From Candidatus Mesenet endosymbiont of Agriotes lineatus (lineage in GTDB: Bacteria > Pseudomonadota > Alphaproteobacteria > Rickettsiales > Anaplasmataceae): a stretch of DNA of 64,000 nucleotides. The notes below the pieces were generated by a model. The model made no database searches. It was not told where the DNA came from and saw only the letters and a list, made by a program, of their open reading frames with translations. This document shows, piece by piece, positions 8,427 through 18,405 of the stretch; the stretch's first letter is position 1, and each line of letters begins with the position of its first letter. The stretch lies in contig NZ_OZ026454.1 of assembly GCF_964019585.1 (NCBI RefSeq), positions 496,001 to 560,000 on the forward strand, read 5' to 3'. The translations under genes and the position numbers were made by a program.

Positions 8427-11400
8427 CTAAAGTTTTAAATCTCTTACTCGGCTTTCTACATTAATATCTTGTAAATTTTGATCTGGTTTTTTTAACATTT
8501 TTAATAATTCACTTGCAAGGTCTTTGTGTTCATTGATTATTGCAACTTGAACTAGTGATTTGCCTTGATCGTTACGAGCATTTGTAATTGCTAGAAATTC
8601 GTTGAGATTTTTATCTCTTATTGTTTCTAATTCTTTGACTATTTCATAGTTACCACTTTTAGCTCCTTCAAATAATCTACTAATCAACTGCAATAAACAA
8701 GCAATATCAGAATTTTTAGCATCTTTAGCAAAATCCAGTGGCATTTTACTGCCTTTACTACTAGCAACATCAAACATTGCACCATGTTTTAGTAAAGAAT
8801 ATACAACTTCAAAATGATTAAACTTAGCAGCGTAATGGAGTGGAGTTAAGCTGTTATCATTAGCAATGTTTACATTTGCACCGCTCTTAAGTAGAATGTT
8901 AGCAATGTTGATATAGCCTTTCCATGAGGCATAAAGTAAGGGTGTTCCAAAATGAATACTTCTGCTATTGATTAATACTCCCCTTTCAATGCAGCTTTGA
9001 ACTTCTGAATAATTGTTATTTCTTATAGCATTGAATAGCTTTTCAATTAGCTTTAGTAATGCTTCAATTTCTGAATAACCTTTTTCTGATACAGTTTGTA
9101 AAGGTGTAGATTTATCATAACTTTCATCATCAAAATAAGCTCCTTTATCTAGCAAAGTCTTAATAACTTCTTTATATCTCCCAAATACAGCATAGTGTAA
9201 CGGTGTTCTATAACTTGAATCAATAGCATTGATGTTTATATCTTTAGCCCCTAAAAGAGCAAGGACTGCTTTTAGATGACCATTAGCACTAGCGAGGTGT
9301 AGTGGCGTCATACCAATGTGGTCATCAATACCATCAACATTAGCTTTATTTTGTAATAAGATTTCAATAACTTTTTCATAACCTTTCTGGGCACTCCAGT
9401 GTAATGGTGTTCTACCACCTTTATCAGTAAAATTAACATTAGCTCCTTTTAACAAGAGAACTTTTGCTGCTTTTTCCTGACCCTGTTGAACAGCATGGTG
9501 AAGTGGGGTCCACATTTCTTCATCAGGATTATCTATTTTAGCTCCCTCATTTAATAAAATTTCAACGATATTTTCATGACCATAAAAGGCAGCACGATGT
9601 AATGCTGTTGCTCCATCTTTTGCTCTAGCATCAATTTTTGCTCTATGATTTAAAAGAACCTTAATAATTCCTTCATAACCTTTTGCTGCAGTCAACTGTA
9701 ACGGTGTTTGGCTATTATTATCAGCCGTATTAACTTTTGCTCCTCTTTTGAGTAAATCTTCAACTATATCCTGATGGCCTTCACGAGCAGCAAGATGTAA
9801 AGGAGTACAACCATCATCAGCTTTTATATCTATATTAGCTCCGTTTTTTAATATAACTTCAACCATTTCTTTATGGCCTTTTCTTATAGCTAAGTGTAAT
9901 GATGTAATAGCAAAGGGTATCTTATCTTTTCCTAGAATATTTTCTAAAACATTAACATTGGCTCCTCCAGTAAGTAGAGCTTCAACTACTTTTACATGAC
10001 CTAGTCGCACTGCTAAAAATAAAGGAGTGCAATTCTCATTATCCCTAACATCAATATTAGCTTTATTTTTTAACAAGACTTCAATAACTTCACTTTTATT
10101 ACCTGCAGCTGCTACATGTAATGGAGCCCAGCCATTTTCAGCTTTAGTATTAACAATAGTACTATCGTTTTGCAGTAAAATTTCAGCAATTTCCTTGCAG
10201 TCATTTGCAACTGCTAGATGTAATAAAGTGCCCTGAATATCTTCTCTAAAGATATCTATCCTAGCTCCTCGTTTTAATAAAACTTTAGCAACTTTCACAT
10301 GTCCATTTTTAACAGCTAAATATAATGGTGTTATATCATTTTTAGCTTTAGCATTAACACAAGCCCCATTATTTAATAAAGTTTCCACTATACATTCATG
10401 ACCTCTTGCTGCTGCAAAATGTAAGGGTGTCCAATTTGTATGATCTAGAACATTAACATTGGCTCCTCCAGTAAGTAAAGCTTCAACTATCATTACATGA
10501 CCTTCTTGCGCTGCTAAACGCAAAGGAGTACAATCTTCATTGTCTACAGCACTAGCATTTGCTTTATTTTTTAGTAGAACTTTGACTATCCCTAAATGAC
10601 CATTTTGCACTGCTACTCGTAAAGGTGTCCAGTTATCGTTATCCTTAGCATTAACATTAGCTCCATTTGCAAGTAGAAACTCAACTATCTCTAAATGTCC
10701 ACCTTCTGCTGCACGATTTAGAGGTGTACTACTATTAGATTTAGTATTTACACCTGTTTTTTTAAATAGAACCTTAACTATCTCCAGATGATCATTTTCT
10801 GCTGCCAAATGTAGTGGTGTATTACCTTTACCTGTTTTTGCCTTAGGATTTGCCCCATTGTCAAGTAAAGTATTAACTACATCTAGTCTACCATCATGTG
10901 CTGCGTAATGTAAGGGTGTCCACTTATTATTATTTGGATCATCAACCTTTGCTCCTTTTTTAAGTAGGGTTTTAACTACTTCATCGTAACCATATTCTGC
11001 TGCATAACATAAAGATGTAGAACCGTTTGCAGTTTTAGCATTAATATCAACGCAATTTTGGATTAGAGTTTTAGCCACCTCCAAATGACCATAACGTGCA
11101 GCAAAGTGCAAAGGTGTAGCAGTATTATTAATTGTTTGAGCTCGAGCATTTGCCCCTTCTGCAAGTAAAACCTTAACTATCTTGTCATAACCACCCTTTG
11201 CTGCAAAATGTAATGGTGTATAACCATTTTTATTAACCTTACTAACATTGGCCTTATTATCTATTAAAAGCTGAGCAACGTCTAAATGACCATATTCTGC
11301 AGCTAACTGTAATGCTGTGACATTATTATTACCTAGATAATCAACCTTACCGCCATTTATCAGTAAAATCTTAACTATATCAAAATAACCCTGCCGTGTT

Positions 11401-14400
11401 GCTGCATGTAAAGGTATCCAATTATTACCTAGAATATTAACTTTTGCTTTCTTTATCAATAGAGCTATCACTACTTCTAAATTACCACGCCAAGCTGCAG
11501 AGTACAAGGGTGTTAAACCATCAACTGATTGATTATTAACATTGGCTCCATGTGCAAGTAAGGTTTTAACTACTTCTACGTAGTCTTGTTGAGCTGCACA
11601 GGATAATGGTGTATCGCCTTCGTTCGTTTTAGCATTAATATTTGCTTTCTTTTTAAGCAGAATCTTAACTACTTCTAAGTGACCATTATAAGATGCAAAA
11701 TGTAAAGGTGTCCAATCGTCACCACCAGTAGAATTAACTGTATTTTTTTTGTTCAATAAAAGAAGTATTATAATATCCTTATGGCCATTTTGTGCTGCAT
11801 AGTGTAATGGTGTTAAATTACTTATATCTTTAGCTTCAATATCGGATCTGTACTTCAATAAAATTTCTACTACATCCTTATGACCATTTTTAGTAGCAAT
11901 GTGTAAAGGGGTTTTTCCATTATTGCCAAGATCATTAACACATAACCCTTTTTCTCTTATAAAAAATTCTACAATACTTTTTCTTCCATAAGCAGCAGCA
12001 ATATGTAAAGGTTTTTGATTTTCAATATCTTTAGCATTAACATCCAAGTCATAATCAAGGAAAAATTTAGTAGCTTCTAAACTACCCCCAGCAGCAGTAA
12101 AATGTAATAAAGTCCATTGGTTAATATCTCTAGCCTTTACATCTGCTCCTTTACTAATACAATCTTTTATCTTATCAAGATCACCTTTCCTTGCAGCTTT
12201 AAACATCTCTTGCTGATTAGTAACCAGATTTAAATTATAAATATAATGATCTCTTAAATAAGAAAGATTATCTAGTATTGACCGACCAATTTTTCTTGTA
12301 GCCAAATTTTTTTCTTCCTTAATTAATTTTAAGGCATTAGAAATAATTATGATTGATGTATCAAATTGTAAGACATTAATTAAAGCATTACCGTGCGCTA
12401 AATGGTTACGCAAACATCTTCCAATTAATAGAGGAGAGTACTTATCTAAAAATAGCAGGTTATTTCCTAGGTATCCAAGATGCTGCAAAACTTCCGTTAT
12501 ATCAAGCACAAGCATTTCTACTATTAATTGTAATTCTTTATTCTTTTTATAATGAGAAAATTTCTCTATTAGATTTGAGTCATTTAACAATTCATTAGCA
12601 CTTAAAATACTTTTTAATGTGCCTAATCTTTTATTTAAACAGTCTTGAGCTTTGATACCTTGAATCTTTTGTTCTGTAACAATAGAAGAGACCCCATCTT
12701 TATCTGCAGTAATTCTCTCTTTCAGTACCTCTATTCCTTTAATTCCTCCTATCTCCAATCTTATAGTATAGCAAATACTATTAATTAAATGATTAATTTT
12801 ACCAAACTTACTAGAATGTGTTCTTAGTTTAGCGCTGTCATAGATTTTATAAACTAACTGTGGAATATCTTTAAAATTTTCAAACTGTATTTTTGATTCT
12901 ATATTTATAGTATTTATGTATTTTACTGTCTTATAACCTTTACTACTGCTAACTTGATTAACATAATCTCCTATACTTGCTATATTGAAAATTTGACTTG
13001 CATAATTTACTTGAATATCTATCAACTTGGTTTCTTCTAAATTGATTATTTTTTTAATTTGATCAAATAACTTACTTTCACATGGCGTTTTATCATCAAT
13101 CTCTTCATCTAATTCATCAATTAAACTCTTAAGTTTTATAAATTCTTTTGTATTAATTGTATCTTCCAATTTTATTTCTTTTAAATCAGGTATTATGCTA
13201 ATAAGAACATCGGCAAGTTTCTTAGCTGCCTTTAAATCTTTACTATCAGTGATCTGTTTTAAGAACGTTCTAATTGCTTCAGCTTTATTCTTTTCTCGAA
13301 GAAGAGTAATTTCTATTTTTATTTTTTTTAAATCATTTTGAACATTGGAAAAATAACTAGCGTCTTCACTTTCCTCGATTTCTATTCTTTTTTTCAATGA
13401 ATAAAAATGCGATAGTAAATTACGAAATGATTTAATAACTTCTCCAGTACTTTTTTGCAATTCTGAGGATAGCAGAACCTCCATGATGTCATTAGATATA
13501 TTAGGAGACTCTGAAGTATTCTTTAGATATTCTCCAGTAACCTGTAAGACCCTTGCAATAATTAATCGACCTTCTTCTTTTCTAGAATCAGCTGTTAAGG
13601 CCAATTCAATATAATTAGCCATTTTTTCTAAGGAATAAATATTTTTAACCTGTTCATAATCTTTATATAACTCTTTAAACAGAGGACAGTTACTAATAAT
13701 AGTTGCAACCACTATCTCACGTTTTAATTGTGGACATTTACTATTAACATCTGCTTTACTTATTTCAGCTTTCTCAAGCTTTATAGCAAAATTTTCTAGG
13801 TGGAGTAGTATCTTATTTTTGGTTAATGTAGAGCTGTAAATTAGATTTATTTCTTGACAACTTATTTTAGAATTAATGAAAGCAATTAAGCAGAATTCTA
13901 TCTCTTCCCAAGGTAACTTATAGTAGGTTGATTTTAATTGTCGCTTTAGTATATGAATATTTTGTGCAATAAATTTTGCTATAAATAAAAATCTTTCATC
14001 TATTTCTTCTACATTTGAATACTCTGCCTTTAATAAGTTAATATTTTCAAGTACTAACTCAATTCGTTCTTTAACATTGCTAAGAGAAGCCTTAACATTT
14101 TTAATTTGTCTAGAGTTATCAGAGAAGAAACGGAGATTTATTAGTTTATTTTCAACAAAAACTTCCATTTCATCTGCTAATAGTACGTTCTTTAATTTTA
14201 ATTCTTCATAAGCCTTTGAAAGAGTTTCATCTAATTTTTCTGGATGAGTAGTGAAATAATCACCTGGCCACTTATTAATTAGCGTATTAAGAAGCTTAAC
14301 ATTACCCGAATGTACAGCATAATAAAAGGCATTATGACATTCCCCATCTTCATCACTAGGTAATATAGTATTTTTTCCAATATTAAGAGATAAATTATCT

Positions 14401-14774
14401 AAAATTTTGCTATCGTTGCCAAATAGGTAGTCTAGCATTTTAATCTTATTGTGTTTACAAGCTAAGATAATTAAGTTAGTACCTCTGAGAGGGTTGTTAG
14501 AATTATTATAACAAGTCCTTAATGTTACTTTATCTTTTATATTACTTATATAATCAACTAGCTTACTTAAGTTTTGCAAATTATTAATATTGCCGGTTAA
14601 TACCGCTTGTTTAAGCTCAGTTAAAATTTGAAGATAAAATTCTTTTGCTTCTATTTCATCATATTTTTTATATTGTCTTATGAATTCCTCTTTGGATTTA
14701 GAAATAAGTGATAAAAGTTTTGGTTGATAAAAGTCAGTTTGTTTTTCAGATGCATACATAAATATTTTTAACAC
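8427..14774 (-). CDS. Giant ankyrin protein with two HEPN-like motifs (2115 aa)
   Basis: One intact frame of 2115 codons. Residues 1 to about 850 are mainly non-ANK, helical and charged, with a weak ANK-like patch at about 95-175. Two HEPN-type R-N-x-x-x-H motifs lie here: RNLLSH at 451-456 and RNHLAHG at 789-795, each preceded by hydrophobic helix residues. In HEPN ribonucleases this Rx4-6H motif is the active site, so an RNase or RNA-binding role is inferred, not shown. From about 852 to 1985 there are more than 30 consecutive ANK repeats, a length typical of effector-like ANK proteins. The last 75 residues (NARNDQGKSLVQVA ... VESRVRDL) are nearly the same as the end of the 736-residue ANK protein at 15992-18202. 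There is no signal peptide and no membrane segment. A dyad lies 7 bases upstream of the start. Its position in an accessory block next to a WO-like prophage suggests a host-directed effector. Confidence 0.85.
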   Translation of the reverse strand: MLKIFMYASEKQTDFYQPKLLSLISKSKEEFIRQYKKYDEIEAKEFYLQILTELKQAVLTGNINNLQNLSKLVDYISNIKDKVTLRTCYNNSNNPLRGTNLIILACKHNKIKMLDYLFGNDSKILDNLSLNIGKNTILPSDEDGECHNAFYYAVHSGNVKLLNTLINKWPGDYFTTHPEKLDETLSKAYEELKLKNVLLADEMEVFVENKLINLRFFSDNSRQIKNVKASLSNVKERIELVLENINLLKAEYSNVEEIDERFLFIAKFIAQNIHILKRQLKSTYYKLPWEEIEFCLIAFINSKISCQEINLIYSSTLTKNKILLHLENFAIKLEKAEISKADVNSKCPQLKREIVVATIISNCPLFKELYKDYEQVKNIYSLEKMANYIELALTADSRKEEGRLIIARVLQVTGEYLKNTSESPNISNDIMEVLLSSELQKSTGEVIKSFRNLLSHFYSLKKRIEIEESEDASYFSNVQNDLKKIKIEITLLREKNKAEAIRTFLKQITDSKDLKAAKKLADVLISIIPDLKEIKLEDTINTKEFIKLKSLIDELDEEIDDKTPCESKLFDQIKKIINLEETKLIDIQVNYASQIFNIASIGDYVNQVSSSKGYKTVKYINTINIESKIQFENFKDIPQLVYKIYDSAKLRTHSSKFGKINHLINSICYTIRLEIGGIKGIEVLKERITADKDGVSSIVTEQKIQGIKAQDCLNKRLGTLKSILSANELLNDSNLIEKFSHYKKNKELQLIVEMLVLDITEVLQHLGYLGNNLLFLDKYSPLLIGRCLRNHLAHGNALINVLQFDTSIIIISNALKLIKEEKNLATRKIGRSILDNLSYLRDHYIYNLNLVTNQQEMFKAARKGDLDKIKDCISKGADVKARDINQWTLLHFTAAGGSLEATKFFLDYDLDVNAKDIENQKPLHIAAAYGRKSIVEFFIREKGLCVNDLGNNGKTPLHIATKNGHKDVVEILLKYRSDIEAKDISNLTPLHYAAQNGHKDIIILLLLNKKNTVNSTGGDDWTPLHFASYNGHLEVVKILLKKKANINAKTNEGDTPLSCAAQQDYVEVVKTLLAHGANVNNQSVDGLTPLYSAAWRGNLEVVIALLIKKAKVNILGNNWIPLHAATRQGYFDIVKILLINGGKVDYLGNNNVTALQLAAEYGHLDVAQLLIDNKANVSKVNKNGYTPLHFAAKGGYDKIVKVLLAEGANARAQTINNTATPLHFAARYGHLEVAKTLIQNCVDINAKTANGSTSLCYAAEYGYDEVVKTLLKKGAKVDDPNNNKWTPLHYAAHDGRLDVVNTLLDNGANPKAKTGKGNTPLHLAAENDHLEIVKVLFKKTGVNTKSNSSTPLNRAAEGGHLEIVEFLLANGANVNAKDNDNWTPLRVAVQNGHLGIVKVLLKNKANASAVDNEDCTPLRLAAQEGHVMIVEALLTGGANVNVLDHTNWTPLHFAAARGHECIVETLLNNGACVNAKAKNDITPLYLAVKNGHVKVAKVLLKRGARIDIFREDIQGTLLHLAVANDCKEIAEILLQNDSTIVNTKAENGWAPLHVAAAGNKSEVIEVLLKNKANIDVRDNENCTPLFLAVRLGHVKVVEALLTGGANVNVLENILGKDKIPFAITSLHLAIRKGHKEMVEVILKNGANIDIKADDGCTPLHLAAREGHQDIVEDLLKRGAKVNTADNNSQTPLQLTAAKGYEGIIKVLLNHRAKIDARAKDGATALHRAAFYGHENIVEILLNEGAKIDNPDEEMWTPLHHAVQQGQEKAAKVLLLKGANVNFTDKGGRTPLHWSAQKGYEKVIEILLQNKANVDGIDDHIGMTPLHLASANGHLKAVLALLGAKDININAIDSSYRTPLHYAVFGRYKEVIKTLLDKGAYFDDESYDKSTPLQTVSEKGYSEIEALLKLIEKLFNAIRNNNYSEVQSCIERGVLINSRSIHFGTPLLYASWKGYINIANILLKSGANVNIANDNSLTPLHYAAKFNHFEVVYSLLKHGAMFDVASSKGSKMPLDFAKDAKNSDIACLLQLISRLFEGAKSGNYEIVKELETIRDKNLNEFLAITNARNDQGKSLVQVAIINEHKDLASELLKMLKKPDQNLQDINVESRVRDLKL

Positions 14775-14781
14775 TAATGAT

Positions 14782-14799
14782 CATACTATAATTAGTATA
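14782..14799. promoter_or_regulatory. 18-base dyad upstream of giant ANK gene
   Basis: CATACTA-TAAT-TAGTATA: 7-base arms with one mismatch and a 4-base spacer, the same layout as the dyads at 2174-2191 and 3780-3797. It is only 7 bases before the start codon, so if a protein bound here it would block translation initiation or a promoter overlapping the start. Role inferred. Confidence 0.4.
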
Positions 14800-14840
14800 G
14801 CAAATATAACCTACCGATATAGTTTTAAATGCAATAAAGA

Positions 14841-15893
14841 CTATAATTCTAGTCTAGCTTTCTTAGGAGAAGCATGAGAATTTATAAAAGCCGTGGCTTC
14901 ACCAAGTTTAGTAATTGGTTGTTGAATGCTACTTTGGCTAGCTTTATTACTAAAAGCCTCATAAGGACTATCTGTTACTATTAGATTTAATAAATCATCA
15001 TTGGATAAATACTTGGCTATATTACGTTTACAATCAAGGTTAAGAATAACTTCCTTTTCATAAACCTTAAGCTTATCTAATTTATTTAGTAATTCTTCCC
15101 TTTTTCTACCATATTCTAATTTATTTATTATTAAATCATTATAAATGGGATATTTATTTTTGTAACATTCTGTGATTTCTCTACTTTTTGTATATGATGC
15201 TATTTTATTTAGATCTTTTTCTACATAAAATCCGTAAAGTGAAATACCATTATTCATTTTATCCTTTTTCATCTCTGCGATTTCACAAATACATCTGTCT
15301 AGATAATGCGATAATTTACTATAAGTACTAAATTCCTTATAAGGAGTTAAGTTAATAATTTTTCTATAATCTGCGTTGAAATTCCTTATTAGAGTAAATT
15401 TAATAAGTAATTCAGCATATGCTAGATTACTACCTACAGCGTTATCCAAGGGTGTAGAATGGTTGTCATAAAGCCGGCTTTCACGGTTTCTTATATTAAT
15501 ATCAGCTCCATATTCTAATAATTCCTTAATAATTGCTTCTGAAGAATTTCGTTTTACAGCATGATTAAGTGGAGTATTACCTTTACGGTTTGTTGCATTG
15601 ACATCAGCTCCATTCTTTAAAAGTTCTCTAACTAGTGCCAACTCCCTTCCCAAGGTTATAGCAGAATGTAATGAAGTTTCACTATACATGTTTCTTGCAT
15701 TAACTGCAGCACCACGTAACAAAAGCTCTTTTGTAATTTCTACACTATTAGTATTATGAAGCAGTGTGCTTTTATCCTGTTCTACTCTAAGATTAACATT
15801 AGCACCTGTAGATAAAAGAACTTTAACTTTTTCAAAATCTCTCTCATAGACAGCTGCTCTTTCTAATTCTTTATTAATATTATTATTTAGCAT
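14841..15893 (-). CDS. Ankyrin protein with F-box-like C-terminal segment (350 aa)
   Basis: ANK repeats cover about residues 5-165 (about five repeats, e.g. GADVNATNRKGNTPLNHA). The remaining half is not ANK: helical, charged, with a cysteine-rich stretch near 205-240. At about 288-303, KRNIAKYLSNDDLLNL resembles the core of an F-box (hydrophobic residues followed by LS..DLLNL), as found in PRANC domains of poxvirus and some Wolbachia ANK proteins that recruit SCF ubiquitin ligases. The C terminus ends in a basic PKKAR motif. The usual proline of an F-box start is absent, so the match is weak. Lies between two larger ANK genes on the same strand, with a dyad at 15928-15943 upstream. Confidence 0.75.
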   Translation of the reverse strand: MLNNNINKELERAAVYERDFEKVKVLLSTGANVNLRVEQDKSTLLHNTNSVEITKELLLRGAAVNARNMYSETSLHSAITLGRELALVRELLKNGADVNATNRKGNTPLNHAVKRNSSEAIIKELLEYGADINIRNRESRLYDNHSTPLDNAVGSNLAYAELLIKFTLIRNFNADYRKIINLTPYKEFSTYSKLSHYLDRCICEIAEMKKDKMNNGISLYGFYVEKDLNKIASYTKSREITECYKNKYPIYNDLIINKLEYGRKREELLNKLDKLKVYEKEVILNLDCKRNIAKYLSNDDLLNLIVTDSPYEAFSNKASQSSIQQPITKLGEATAFINSHASPKKARLEL

Positions 15894-15927
15894 ATTTTGA
15901 AAACTCCCCTAAATTTTACTTACCCTA

Positions 15928-15943
15928 TATCAAATTTTTGATA
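15928..15943. promoter_or_regulatory. Dyad upstream of 350-aa ANK gene
   Basis: TATCAAA-TT-TTTGATA, perfect 7-base arms around a 2-base centre, 34 bases before the ANK start codon. It differs from the TATACTA dyads. Possible operator, by position only. Confidence 0.35.
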
Positions 15944-15991
15944 CACCTCTAAGGTTTAGATATGTAGCCCTAAAAATTTCGTTCAAACAAC

Positions 15992-18202
15992 CTAAATCTC
16001 CAAACTCCTGACTCGACTTTCTACATTGACATCTTGTAAACTCTGGCTTGGTTTTCTTAACATTTTTAATAATTCACTTGCAAGATCTTTATGTTTATTG
16101 ATTATTGCAATCTGAATTAGTGATTTACCTTGATTGTTACGAGCATTTGTAATGGCTGTAAACTCATCGGGTTTTACTGCTTTCAACTTGCTAATAATTT
16201 TAACATTACCATTTTTTGTGTCTTCAAACAGCTCTTCAACTAGTTTCAGTAAATCGGTAATATTCTGATTTTTAGAATAATTAAACGGCATTTTATTATT
16301 ACTTTTATCAATAGCGTTATAAATTGCACCATGTTTCAGTAAAGATTTTACAATTTCCCAAGAACCATTTTTAGCAGCAATGTGTAATGGTGTTATATCA
16401 TTTTGAGCTTTAGCATTAACACGGGCTCCTTTATTTAATAAAGTTTCAACTATACATTCATGACCTCTTGCTACTGCTAAATATAAAGGTGTAGAATTGT
16501 TATACATTTTTGCATTAATATCTGCCCCATTTGTAATAAGAGTATTAGTTACCTTGAAGTGACCATATTGAACTGCAAAATGCAGAGCTGTGCCCCCGCT
16601 TTGATTTTCTTTGACACTTGCATCAGCACCATGTTTCAACAGAACAATAGACACTTTGTTATAACCTTTTTCTGCTGCAAAATGTAAGGGTGTCCAATTT
16701 GTATGATCTAGAACATTAACATCTGCTCCTCTTTCTAAGAGAAATTTCACTACCTCTAAGTAACCATGATCTGCTGCAAAATGTAGAGGTGTAGTACACT
16801 TAACTGTTCTAATATTAATATTGGCTCCTTTATTAACTAAAGATTTAGCCACCTCTAAATGACCATCATATACTGCATAGTGTAATGGTGTCCAGCTTCT
16901 ATTATCTATAGCATTAACATCTGCTTTACTTTTAATGAGAAAATTTACTATCTCTAAATGATTGTGTTCTGCTGCTAAATGTAGAGCCGTCCTACCATTA
17001 TCTATCCTTGCATTTATATTTGTTCCTTTTTCAATTAAGGCCTTTACTATTTTTAAAGAAAAACCATTATATGCTGCATTATGTAAAGGAATCCAATTCT
17101 GATCATCCATAGCATTAATGTTTGTTCCACTTTTAATTAAAAAATCACTTACTTCTAAATGACTTTGCTGGATTGCCAGATGTAAAGGTATGAAGCCTTC
17201 ATTTTTTTTAACATTAACATTGGCGTTTTTTTCCAGTAGTAGCTTAACTATTTCTAAATGACCACTCTGAGATCCTATATGTAAAGCTGTAGAATTATCG
17301 TATGCTTTAGCGTTAACATCAATTCCCTTTACAAGAAGAAGAGACTTAACTACTTCAGGGTGATTACGTTCTGCCGCTAAGTGTAAAGGTGTAAGATTTT
17401 CATAATCCTTAGCATTAACATTAGACTTTGCTTTTAGTAAAATATCCACTAACTCTAAAAAGCCATTTTGAGATGCTAAGTGTAGAGCTGTAGTCCTATC
17501 ACTTGTTTTAGCATTAACGTTTGCTCCTGTTTCAAGTAGAAACTTAACTACATCTAAATGAGCAAATTGCACTCCTAAGTGTAAGGGTGTAATATTTGTA
17601 TGAATTCTCTTATCATAACTACCGATAGCTGAGGAACCAGAGTTAATATCAGACCCATGTGCGATTAGAGTTTTTACTATCTCAAGATAGCCATTCATAC
17701 ATGCGAAATGTAAAGGTCTTACATTATCATTATTTACAGCATTAACATCCAATCTCTTTTTAATAAGAACATTTACTATATCTAGATAACCATGTTCTGC
17801 TGCTAAATGTAACGGTGTATTAAGTTTATCTGTTTTAGCGCCAAAGTCTGCTCCATTTGTAATTAAAGTGTTGACTATACCTAAGTAGCCTTGTTGAGAT
17901 GCAAAAATTAGAGGTGTAAACCCTAGCATAGCCTTATGATTTACATCTGCTCCATGTGCAATGAGAAAATCAACCATCTCTAAATGATTGTTTGCAATTG
18001 CAAAACACAGTGGTGTAAAACCATCATACTTAATCTGTGAATTAATATCCAACCCTTCTGCCAACAAAGTACTTACTAAATCAATTTTACCATTTCCTAC
18101 TGCTAAGTGCAGTGGTGTAAGATTATTGTGTTTCTGAGCTTTATCATCTATATTTAAAAACTCTACATGAAACTGTAATTGATTCTGATTATTGGTAAGC
18201 AT
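15992..18202 (-). CDS. Ankyrin-repeat protein (736 aa)
   Basis: Almost wholly ANK: about 19 repeats from residue 20 to about 655, each with TPLHLA / EIVK.LL / GADVN elements. The C-terminal 75 residues contain no ANK and match the end of the 2115-residue protein closely (KDLASELLKMLRKP and VESRVRSLE here against KDLASELLKMLKKP and VESRVRDLK there). Internal blocks are also shared: VLDHTNWTPLHFAA and RGHECIVETLLN occur in both proteins, which points to recombination between the two genes. No signal peptide or membrane segment. The shared tail may be a secretion or localisation signal, but that is inference. Function unknown. Confidence 0.85.
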   Translation of the reverse strand: MLTNNQNQLQFHVEFLNIDDKAQKHNNLTPLHLAVGNGKIDLVSTLLAEGLDINSQIKYDGFTPLCFAIANNHLEMVDFLIAHGADVNHKAMLGFTPLIFASQQGYLGIVNTLITNGADFGAKTDKLNTPLHLAAEHGYLDIVNVLIKKRLDVNAVNNDNVRPLHFACMNGYLEIVKTLIAHGSDINSGSSAIGSYDKRIHTNITPLHLGVQFAHLDVVKFLLETGANVNAKTSDRTTALHLASQNGFLELVDILLKAKSNVNAKDYENLTPLHLAAERNHPEVVKSLLLVKGIDVNAKAYDNSTALHIGSQSGHLEIVKLLLEKNANVNVKKNEGFIPLHLAIQQSHLEVSDFLIKSGTNINAMDDQNWIPLHNAAYNGFSLKIVKALIEKGTNINARIDNGRTALHLAAEHNHLEIVNFLIKSKADVNAIDNRSWTPLHYAVYDGHLEVAKSLVNKGANINIRTVKCTTPLHFAADHGYLEVVKFLLERGADVNVLDHTNWTPLHFAAEKGYNKVSIVLLKHGADASVKENQSGGTALHFAVQYGHFKVTNTLITNGADINAKMYNNSTPLYLAVARGHECIVETLLNKGARVNAKAQNDITPLHIAAKNGSWEIVKSLLKHGAIYNAIDKSNNKMPFNYSKNQNITDLLKLVEELFEDTKNGNVKIISKLKAVKPDEFTAITNARNNQGKSLIQIAIINKHKDLASELLKMLRKPSQSLQDVNVESRVRSLEI

Positions 18203-18405
18203 AAAAATCTTATATTAAGGAAACCTATGCTAAACATAGTGTCTATAGCTTTTAAAGCAAAATAAATTTTCTGCTTTAAATAGATATTACGATTCTATGT
18301 GAGGTAGAAGGTGTAAAACAAGAAATTGGAAAAAAACTAACTCTAAATAAAATTTAAAACTTCTTAAAGCTATCATAGATCAGATTGGTTGTATTAGCAA
18401 GAATA

